The notes below the pieces were generated by a model. The model did no database searches. It saw nothing but the letters and a program-made list of their open reading frames with translations, and was not told the DNA's origin. Below, piece after piece: positions 1 to 4,400 of a stretch of 5,565 nt of DNA (positions are counted from its first letter, which is position 1; every line of letters starts with the position of its first letter). Source of the stretch: Deltaproteobacteria bacterium (GTDB taxonomy: Bacteria > Desulfobacterota > GWC2-55-46); assembly GCA_016219075.1 (NCBI GenBank), contig JACRCJ010000138.1, positions 1-5,565 on the forward strand, in the 5' to 3' direction. Position numbers and translations under genes: made by a program.

Positions 1-8
1 GGCTTGTC

Positions 9-233
9 ATGCGTGAAAAAGTCATAATCTACGGGAAAGACACCTGACCGTACACTACCGCGGCCCGTGGGGAATACGCAAAAAAAGGTTTTGAAGTCCG
101 TTATGTGAATGTGTTGGCGTCTCCCGGGAACATGGAGGAGATGCTCAGGGTCAGCGGCGGCCAGAGGATGGTCCCCGTGATAGTCGAAGGCGGGGTGATG
201 GTGCAGGGCTTCGGCGGGTCCTGAGCGGTCTGA
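9..233 (+). CDS. Glutaredoxin-like selenoprotein with two selenocysteines (C-terminal U-X-X-stop type)
   Basis: Reading from the ATG at 9 with TGA at 45-47 and 222-224 taken as selenocysteine (Sec) gives 74 residues ending at the TGA at 231-233. The product has a glutaredoxin/thioredoxin layout: first strand V5-Y8 (V-I-I-Y-G-K-D-T), active site U13-P14-Y15-T16 where glutaredoxins have C-P-Y-C, helix T17-K26, second strand F28-V33, helix N41-L46, the loop and cis-proline segment M54-V55-P56-V57-I58-V59, and a C-terminal glycine turn G67-F-G-G-S71 followed by U72-A73-V74. Likely role: cytoplasmic thiol/selenol redox chemistry, substrate unknown. It resembles small glutaredoxin-like proteins that public annotation calls 'UXX-star' (seleno)proteins; that name is recalled, not searched. 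The standard code applies here, since neighbouring genes stop at TGA. Only 8 bases precede the ATG, so the start and ribosome site cannot be checked; the frame is open to the window edge. Ordinary gene calling would lose this gene or call it a pseudogene. Confidence 0.88.
49..78 (+). promoter_or_regulatory. Candidate SECIS hairpin for the first Sec codon
   Basis: Just 3' of the TGA at 45-47, bases 49-52 (CGTA) pair with 75-78 (TACG). An upper stem 58-61 (CCGC) pairs with 67-70 (GTGG, one G-U), closing a five-base loop GGCCC at 62-66 that begins with GG, as bacterial SelB-binding loops often do. The loop G is about 14 nt from the UGA, slightly shorter than the usual 16-37 nt, and the internal loop is large. 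The element lies inside coding sequence, so pairing is constrained by the protein. The call rests mainly on its position. Confidence 0.45.
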
Positions 234-267
234 ATGAGGCCCGCAGGCTGCGGGTCAAAGAAGACCG
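226..267 (+). promoter_or_regulatory. Candidate SECIS element for the second Sec codon, spanning the stop codon into the 3' UTR
   Basis: Two coaxial stems follow the TGA at 222-224. The outer stem pairs 226-231 (CGGTCT) with 262-267 (AGACCG), six perfect pairs. The inner stem pairs 238-244 (GGCCCGC) with 250-256 (GCGGGTC), seven pairs with one G-U, closing the loop AGGCT at 245-249. The loop GG is about 21 nt from the Sec codon, inside the usual bacterial range, but only about 12 nt from the terminal TGA at 231-233, which could explain why one UGA is recoded and the next terminates. Most of the structure lies beyond the coding sequence, so the pairing is not a by-product of codons. Confidence 0.7.
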
Positions 268-278
268 GAGAGACGGAT

Positions 279-315
279 AAGGCCGAACGGGTTCTACCGG
301 GGCGGCCTTTTCTTA
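279..315 (+). terminator. Rho-independent terminator after the selenoprotein gene
   Basis: AAGGCCG at 279-285 pairs perfectly with CGGCCTT at 303-309, and a small inner CGG/CCG pairing shortens the loop. The stem runs into the T-rich tract TTTTCTT (308-314). It lies 12 bases after the putative SECIS outer stem, so the selenoprotein has a compact 3' UTR holding two consecutive structures. Confidence 0.75.
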
Positions 316-363
316 AATGAACGAAAGACGCTCCCCGGGGTTTTTTCAGCCCCGGGGGCTTTG

Positions 364-470
364 AAATTCTCCGCCATGAATGGTGGAGAATTTCAATGGT
401 AAGGAAAGATCATTTATATTTGCCACTCCTTGACCCGCCACTAAAGCGACGGGATTGCGGAGTGGCACGC
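364..470. repeat. Dispersed intergenic repeat, copy 1 (long form)
   Basis: This copy matches 5318-5411 in the same orientation. The first 20 bases are identical (364-383 and 5318-5337), and similarity continues through an AAGGAA block, a TTTATATT block and the end motif GGGATTGC(A/G)GAG(C/T)GGCAC. It carries a near-perfect hairpin, 361-376 with 381-396, 16 pairs with one G-T and the loop TGAA. A second inverted repeat, GCCACTCC at 422-429 with GGAGTGGC at 459-466, encloses about 20 bases that are absent from copy 2. No transposase is present, so this is a non-autonomous or purely structural repeat. Confidence 0.75.
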
Positions 471-482
471 CCAATGAACCAC

Positions 483-630
483 CCCCGGAGCAAGCTCCGG
501 GGTATCTCCTTAAGCCTCCCCTCCCTTGATGGGAGGGGACTGAGGGGAGGGTGAAAACCTGTTTTCACCCCCAACCTTCCCTCCCCCAACGAGGGGGAGG
601 ATTTTAAAAGGAAACCCAGTAGCAAGCTAC
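483..630. repeat. Cluster of short perfect hairpins (REP-like or MITE-like)
   Basis: Five hairpins are packed into 148 bases. Stem 483-490/495-502 (CCCCGGAG/CTCCGGGG) has loop CAAG. Stem 517-525/531-539 has nine pairs with loop TTGAT. Stem 549-557/562-570 has nine pairs with loop CCTG. Stem 580-587/593-600 has eight pairs with loop AACGA. The last, 619-623/626-630 (GTAGC/GCTAC), shares the GCAAGC centre of the first. The G/C-only arms of the second and fourth hairpins make the block look like several short elements inserted side by side. Function is unknown; it could affect mRNA stability upstream of ndk if transcribed through. Confidence 0.7.
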
Positions 631-697
631 AGGGAATTTTGTGATTCAAGCCATTATAAAAAACATAAAAAGACGCTGAAGGAGGATCGGAACGGAG

Positions 698-1114
698 ATG
701 GAGAGGACGCTTTCAATAATCAAGCCCGACGGGGTCAGGAAAAATATCATAGGCGACGTCGTCAAAAGGTTCGAGAAGAACGGGCTCAAGGTGGCCGCCA
801 TGAAGATGGTGAGCCTGTCCAAGAGCGAGGCCGAGTGCTTTTACGCGGTACACAGGGAAAGGCCGTTCTTCGGGAGCCTCACTGAGTTCATGTCCTCGGG
901 CCCGGTTGTGCTGATGGTGCTTGCCGGAGAGAACGCGATACAGAAGAACAGGGACCTGATGGGCGCGACCGACCCAAAAAAGGCCGCCACCGGCACCATA
1001 AGGAAGGACTTCGCCGACTCAATCGAGTCCAACATAGTCCACGGCTCCGACGGAGCCGAGACCGCGTCGTTCGAGATAGGCTATTTCTTCAGCGGACTTG
1101 AAGTGCTCGCTTAA
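698..1114 (+). CDS. ndk: Nucleoside diphosphate kinase
   Basis: Transfers the gamma-phosphate of ATP to other (deoxy)nucleoside diphosphates through a phosphohistidine, balancing cytosolic NTP and dNTP pools. The 138-residue product is a full-length single-domain bacterial enzyme. The N-terminal T4-L-S-I-I-K-P-D-G12 strand carries the phosphate-binding Lys9. R-P-F-F-G at 55-59, the G-A-T-D-P segment at 89-93 and R102 follow. The signature N112-I-V-H-G-S-D118 places the catalytic His at H115. A Shine-Dalgarno sequence AAGGAGG at 679-685 lies 12 bases before the ATG; a closer GGAG directly abuts it. The stop is 18 bp before the globin-sensor gene, so the two are probably co-transcribed. The family is highly conserved and nothing is missing. 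Confidence 0.97.
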   Translation: MERTLSIIKPDGVRKNIIGDVVKRFEKNGLKVAAMKMVSLSKSEAECFYAVHRERPFFGSLTEFMSSGPVVLMVLAGENAIQKNRDLMGATDPKKAATGTIRKDFADSIESNIVHGSDGAETASFEIGYFFSGLEVLA

Positions 1115-1132
1115 CGGAAAGGTGCCGCATAA

Positions 1133-2017
1133 ATGGAAAGTATCGACAGGATAAAGGCGCACTACAGCTTCACCGCGGGCGACGAGAAGAACCTCGTCTC
1201 TTTAAAGCCGGTGATGGAGAAGTACCGCGACAACTTCGTCGTGGAGTTCTATCACTATGTGAAGAACTTCGAGGACGCGCATAAGTTCCTCAAGGACGAG
1301 GCCACGGTAAAAAGGCACCAGGACGCCCTCAAGGTCTGGTTCATAAAGCTCTTCAACGGCGACTACGGCCCGAGGTATCTCTCGGAGCTCGAGAAGGTCG
1401 GCATGGCGCATGTAAAGATAAACCTCCATGCCCACTATGTAAACGCCGCGTTCCACTTCGTAAAGCAGTATGTCCACGGCGTACTCATTAAAGAGATAAC
1501 GAATGTAGATGAGCGGGTCTACATGGAAAGGTCTTTCGAGAAGATCCTCGATATAAACCTCGACGTCTTCACAAGCTCCTTCATAGAGGAGGAGAAGAAG
1601 TTTTTCCTTTCCCAGAAGTTCGAGTCCTATCTCATACAGTTCGCGAACCGTTTCTCGCACGGCCTCAACATCATACTGGTACTGGGGCTCGTGCTCCTCG
1701 GCGTGATGGTAATGGGGCTCTTCGGCTACGACCTTATCCACATACTCGACAGCGGGGACCTCGAGAAGGGCCTTCTGAGCACTCTGGGAAGCCTTCTCAT
1801 GCTCTGGGTCGTAATAGAGCTGATGGACACCGAGATAAAGCACCTCAAGGGCGGCAAGTTCGCCATAAAGGTCTTCATAAGCGTCGCTCTGGTGGCGATG
1901 ATAAGAAAGATACTCGTCACGAGTCTTAAGACCGGGGAAGTCGAAGCGCAGCTCTCGCTCATAGCCGGGGTGGCGGTCCTCGGCGTTATTTACTGGCTTA
2001 TAGCGAAGGTAGACTGA
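1133..2017 (+). CDS. Globin-coupled membrane sensor: protoglobin domain fused to a PsiE-like membrane domain
   Basis: A 294-residue two-part protein. Residues about 5-160 form a protoglobin / globin-coupled-sensor domain, which in characterised relatives binds heme and senses O2 or redox state. F39-Y40 fits the early helix that carries the distal tyrosine, and the segment G90-M-A-H-V-K-I-N-L98 matches the family's H-x-R-I-G-L motif, making H93 the likely proximal heme ligand. A charged E-E-E-K-K linker at 152-156 leads to four hydrophobic segments at about 178-200, 214-232, 244-262 and 272-291. E229-L-M-D-T-E-I-K-H-L and the overall layout resemble the PsiE (phosphate-starvation-inducible E) family. 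There is no methyl-accepting, GGDEF or kinase output, so the membrane domain itself is probably the output. A GGAAAGG ribosome site (1116-1122) precedes the ATG. The globin assignment is firmer than the PsiE one. Confidence 0.82.
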   Translation: MESIDRIKAHYSFTAGDEKNLVSLKPVMEKYRDNFVVEFYHYVKNFEDAHKFLKDEATVKRHQDALKVWFIKLFNGDYGPRYLSELEKVGMAHVKINLHAHYVNAAFHFVKQYVHGVLIKEITNVDERVYMERSFEKILDINLDVFTSSFIEEEKKFFLSQKFESYLIQFANRFSHGLNIILVLGLVLLGVMVMGLFGYDLIHILDSGDLEKGLLSTLGSLLMLWVVIELMDTEIKHLKGGKFAIKVFISVALVAMIRKILVTSLKTGEVEAQLSLIAGVAVLGVIYWLIAKVD

Positions 2018-2027
2018 TAAGCTCTGC

Positions 2028-2046
2028 GGCCGTTTGTACGGTCTTT
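2028..2046 (+). terminator. Weak terminator-like hairpin after the globin-sensor gene
   Basis: GGCCG at 2028-2032 pairs with CGGTC at 2039-2043 (one G-T) around a six-base loop and is followed by only TTT. It may attenuate transcription, but the stronger structure at 2151-2200 is the better candidate for true termination. Confidence 0.3.
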
Positions 2047-2058
2047 CAGCAATAAACT

Positions 2059-2145
2059 ACCCCGCCGCTTTTCTCGGGGTATTCGAAGGAAATATCGTTA
2101 GTCAGCCTACGCGGCAAGCCGCGCTTAATTAAACCCCGACAGGGG
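2059..2145. repeat. Three short intergenic hairpins
   Basis: ACCCCG at 2059-2064 pairs with CGGGGT at 2075-2080. CGCGGC at 2110-2115 pairs with GCCGCG at 2118-2123 around a minimal AA centre, again giving a GCAAGC core as in the hairpins near 487-498 and 619-630. CCCC at 2134-2137 pairs with GGGG at 2142-2145. The shared GCAAGC centre suggests members of the same small palindrome family as in the 320-697 spacer. No protein is evident. Confidence 0.5.
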
Positions 2146-2150
2146 ATTAA

Positions 2151-2200
2151 AGGCGGGTACGGGCTGCCTGCGGGGCCAGTGCCTGCCTTCTTCTTTTTTT
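2151..2200 (+). terminator. Strong rho-independent terminator of the ndk-globin unit
   Basis: AGGCGGGTAC at 2151-2160 pairs with GTGCCTGCCT at 2179-2188, ten pairs including two G-T. A further GGC/GCC pairing sits inside the arm-enclosed region, and the stem is followed directly by the T-rich run 2188-2200, which ends in seven T. It separates the ndk-globin transcript from rlmN. Confidence 0.75.
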
Positions 2201-2308
2201 AAACCGATCCAAGCCGATGAGACCTCCCCCGCTGTCCGTTCCGTGGGCGGGGGCCGGCAAACCCTTCATAGAGAGCGTCAAGCGTAACCGCGCAGGAAGA
2301 TCAAAACC
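2201..2308 (+). other. GC-rich leader of rlmN with a hairpin and a possible short upstream frame
   Basis: CCCCCGC at 2226-2232 pairs with GCGGGGG at 2247-2253. An ATG at 2217 opens a 31-codon frame rich in Pro and basic residues whose TGA (2310-2312) overlaps the rlmN ATG as ATGA. There is no clear ribosome site before 2217, so the frame may be chance. AGGAAG at 2294-2299 is the rlmN ribosome site. No known riboswitch class was recognised. Confidence 0.4.
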
Positions 2309-3361
2309 ATGAAAAACCTGAGAGATTTTACATACGAAGAGCTTTTGGAAGAAGTCAGGGAGCTGGGAGAAAAACCTTACAGGGCCGAGCAGATATACGG
2401 CTGGGTGTACAGGAAGTGCGCCGCCTCCATAGACTCGATGACGGATGTCTCCAAGGCCTTAAGGGAGAGGCTCAAGGAGAGCTACACTATCGAAGGCCCC
2501 AATGTCCTCGAGGTCAAGACCTCTTTCGACGGCACGAAGAAGTTTTTAAGCGAGCTTTCGGACGGCAGCCGCATCGAGTCAGTACTCATCCCTGAGGGCG
2601 ACAGGCTCACGCTCTGCGTCTCTTCTCAGGCCGGGTGCGCCCTCGGGTGCCGTTTCTGCATGACGGGACTATCAGGCTTCACACGGAACCTGACGCTTTC
2701 CGAGCTTAACGGGCAGGTCTTCGCCGCGAAGGGGCTTTTGGGCGAGGGCGAAGCGATAACGAATATCGTCCTGATGGGCATGGGCGAGCCTTTGAATAAC
2801 TACGACAATGTCTTGAGGTTCGTATCCATCCTTACCGACGGCAAGGGGTTCGGTTTTTCCCACAACAAGGTCACCGTCTCGACCGCCGGGCTGGTCCCCG
2901 GCATAAGAAGGCTCGGCGCGGAGGCGAACATAAACCTCGCCGTCTCTTTAAACGCCACTACCGACGAGGTCCGGGACCGCATCATGCCAATAAACAAGAA
3001 GTACCCGCTCGACGAACTCCTTGACGCGCTCCGTGGATATCCTCACAACGGGAAAAAGCATGTGACCATAGAGTATGTCATGCTGGCCAATGTGAACGAC
3101 TCCGTAGAGGACGCCAGAAGGCTTGCAAGGCTCTTGCGGGGCATACCCTGCAAGATAAACCTGATACCCTTCAACCCTTTCCCGGGGTCGCGTTACCAGG
3201 CGCCGGATAACCAGAGGGTCTCCACCTTCAGCAAGGTCCTCCAGGACTCCGGTTATTTCGCGATCGTAAGGGCTTCCAAGGGGGCCGACATACAGGCGGC
3301 CTGCGGGCAGCTCAAGGGCAGGTACGAGGAGCTGGAGGCCGGGGAGGAAGGGGCCGGGTAG
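2309..3361 (+). CDS. rlmN: Dual-specificity 23S rRNA A2503 / tRNA A37 C2-methyltransferase
   Basis: Radical-SAM enzyme that methylates C2 of adenosine at 23S rRNA position 2503 and, in characterised homologues, A37 of some tRNAs, supporting translational fidelity. The 350-residue product is of normal length. An N-terminal accessory domain (about 1-85, with K22-P-Y-R-A-E-Q-I near its start) precedes the radical-SAM barrel. The 4Fe-4S cluster motif C-x3-C-x2-C is C110-A-L-G-C114-R-F-C117. The S-adenosylmethionine contact G157-M-G-E-P161 follows. Both mechanistic cysteines are present: C103, seven residues before the cluster motif as in the E. coli enzyme, and C332 in G-A-D-I-Q-A-A-C-G-Q near the C terminus. 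AGGAAG at 2294-2299 supports the chosen ATG. The gene stands alone, with a terminator upstream and a promoter-like sequence downstream. The tail after C332 is short and acidic. Confidence 0.96.
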   Translation: MKNLRDFTYEELLEEVRELGEKPYRAEQIYGWVYRKCAASIDSMTDVSKALRERLKESYTIEGPNVLEVKTSFDGTKKFLSELSDGSRIESVLIPEGDRLTLCVSSQAGCALGCRFCMTGLSGFTRNLTLSELNGQVFAAKGLLGEGEAITNIVLMGMGEPLNNYDNVLRFVSILTDGKGFGFSHNKVTVSTAGLVPGIRRLGAEANINLAVSLNATTDEVRDRIMPINKKYPLDELLDALRGYPHNGKKHVTIEYVMLANVNDSVEDARRLARLLRGIPCKINLIPFNPFPGSRYQAPDNQRVSTFSKVLQDSGYFAIVRASKGADIQAACGQLKGRYEELEAGEEGAG

Positions 3362-3383
3362 CTGGCCCCTCCGGGCGGTGCGC

Positions 3384-3410
3384 AACCGCGCGGAACTCCG
3401 CGCCACGGTT
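3384..3410. repeat. GC-rich hairpin in the rlmN-mtnP spacer
   Basis: AACCG (3384-3388) pairs with CGGTT (3406-3410) and CGCGG (3389-3393) with CCGCG (3398-3402), giving ten pairs with a three-base bulge and loop AACT. It is followed by seven A, not T, so it is not a standard terminator on this strand. A separate seven-pair stem, 3349-3355/3364-3370, overlaps the rlmN stop codon. Either may protect the 3' end of the rlmN mRNA. Confidence 0.45.
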
Positions 3411-3420
3411 AAAAAAACAT

Positions 3421-3449
3421 TTGACCCCAAAAGTCAGTGATGTTAAAAA
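3421..3449 (+). promoter_or_regulatory. Sigma70-like promoter for mtnP
   Basis: TTGACC at 3421-3426 matches the -35 consensus at five of six bases. TAAAAA at 3444-3449, 17 bases downstream, matches the -10 consensus at four of six. The region is AT-rich, unlike the rest of the window, and lies 42 bases before the mtnP start. No operator or riboswitch was recognised between them. Confidence 0.55.
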
Positions 3450-3491
3450 ACCTTTGCGAAATATCCAAAATAAATCTCGGGGGAGAAAAGC

Positions 3492-4346
3492 ATGAATGTT
3501 GTAGGCGTCATTGGGGGCAGCGGGCTCTATGATATGGAAGGACTGACGGAAGTCAAGTCCGTTAAGGTCGAGACACCCTTTGGAGACCCGTCCGATGAGT
3601 ACGTTACAGGCATGCTCGGAGACACGAAGATGGTATTTCTGCCGAGGCACGGCAGGGGCCACAGGTTCACCCCCTCGGAAGTGAACTACAGGGCGAACAT
3701 ATTCGGGATGAAAAAACTCGGGGCCGAGTGGATAATCTCGGTCTCGGCCGTGGGGTCCATGAAAGAAAATATTGCCCCCGGCCATATCGTCATAGTGGAC
3801 CAGTTCTTCGACAGGACGAAGGACAGGCCCTCAAGTTTTTTCGGCAACGGCATAGTCGGCCATGTCGAGTTCGCGGACCCGGTGTGCGGACGCTTGAGCG
3901 ATGTCCTCTACGGCGCCGCTAAAAAGGCGGGGGCCACCGTGCACAAGGGCGGCACATACATCTGCATAGAAGGCCCCCAGTTCTCGACAAGGGCCGAGAG
4001 CAACATCTACAGGTCGTGGGGCGTGGATGTGATAGGCATGACGAACATCCCGGAGGCGAAGCTCGCCAGGGAGGCCGAGATCTGCTACGCCACGGTGGCC
4101 CTGTCCACCGACTACGACTGCTGGCACACAACAGAAGAATCCGTGACGGTGGACATGATACTTGAGACATTGAGGAACAATGTGACGATGGCGAAGGAGA
4201 TCATAAGAAACGCGGCCCCAATCATCCCGGCGAAAAGGGAGTGCAAGTGCGCAAGCGCCATGAAGTTCGCCACCATCACCGACAGGAAAGCGATACCCGC
4301 CGGGGCGAAAGAGGACCTCTCCCTTCTTCTGGGCAAGTACCTGTAG
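3492..4346 (+). CDS. mtnP: S-methyl-5'-thioadenosine phosphorylase
   Basis: Cleaves methylthioadenosine, a by-product of polyamine synthesis and radical-SAM chemistry, with phosphate to adenine and 5-methylthioribose 1-phosphate in the cytosol. The 284-residue product is the usual length for the trimeric nucleoside phosphorylase family. Motifs in order: phosphate loop G8-G-S-G-L-Y13; P51-R-H-G-R-G-H-R with the following T-P-S-E-V-N-Y (60-66); S85-A-V-G-S; base/ribose site E160-G-P-Q-F-S-T-R-A-E-S170; M183-T; and S205-T-D-Y-D-C-W211. The D207/D209 pair in D-Y-D-C-W is typical of methylthioadenosine phosphorylases and argues against a guanosine/inosine enzyme, which usually has Asn there. A GGGGGAG ribosome site (3479-3485) lies just before the ATG. 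A PfkB-family kinase follows after 54 bp with no terminator between them, so the two are likely co-expressed. Confidence 0.93.
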   Translation: MNVVGVIGGSGLYDMEGLTEVKSVKVETPFGDPSDEYVTGMLGDTKMVFLPRHGRGHRFTPSEVNYRANIFGMKKLGAEWIISVSAVGSMKENIAPGHIVIVDQFFDRTKDRPSSFFGNGIVGHVEFADPVCGRLSDVLYGAAKKAGATVHKGGTYICIEGPQFSTRAESNIYRSWGVDVIGMTNIPEAKLAREAEICYATVALSTDYDCWHTTEESVTVDMILETLRNNVTMAKEIIRNAAPIIPAKRECKCASAMKFATITDRKAIPAGAKEDLSLLLGKYL

Positions 4347-4400
4347 GCGGGACGGCGGCGGTTTTTCTATAAACAGACAAATCCCAAGGAGCATATACAG

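Larger units (their letters stand above)
320..697. other. Gene-free spacer made of serial palindromes upstream of ndk
   Basis: No convincing protein is encoded here on either strand; the short open frames run through hairpin repeats. Inverted repeats occur in series: 332-340/350-358, 361-376/381-396, 422-429/459-466, 483-490/495-502, 517-525/531-539, 549-557/562-570, 580-587/593-600 and 619-623/626-630. Only the ndk ribosome site (AAGGAGG at 679-685) and a lone -10-like TATAAA at 655-660, without a well-spaced -35 box, look like expression signals. Confidence 0.75.

Noticed and set aside
9..233. The selenoprotein region as a pseudogene, or as evidence of a genetic code with TGA as Trp or Gly
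   Set aside because: Both TGAs sit at redox-motif positions rather than at random, the frame is otherwise intact, and the globin and kinase genes use TGA as their stop, so neither decay nor a general recoding fits well.
320..640. A CRISPR array in the palindrome-rich spacer
   Set aside because: The palindromes differ from one another and there is no regularly spaced identical repeat with unique spacers; no cas gene is present.
410..649. A 79-codon minus-strand frame in the spacer before ndk
   Set aside because: It runs entirely through palindromic repeats (its apparent peptide repeats reflect the hairpins) and has no family resemblance.
1202..1843. A 213-codon minus-strand frame opposite the globin-sensor gene
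   Set aside because: It has a composition typical of a reverse-frame shadow (very high Glu, Val, Leu and Tyr), no family resemblance, and lies within a well-supported + strand gene.
2201..2308. A riboswitch in the rlmN leader
   Set aside because: Only one simple GC-rich hairpin was found, and no conserved core of a known riboswitch class such as cyclic-di-GMP, SAM, glycine or cobalamin could be recognised.
3384..3417. A rho-independent terminator after rlmN
   Set aside because: The hairpin is strong but is followed by an A run on the + strand, with no T tract, and there is no A run before it that would make it a minus-strand terminator.
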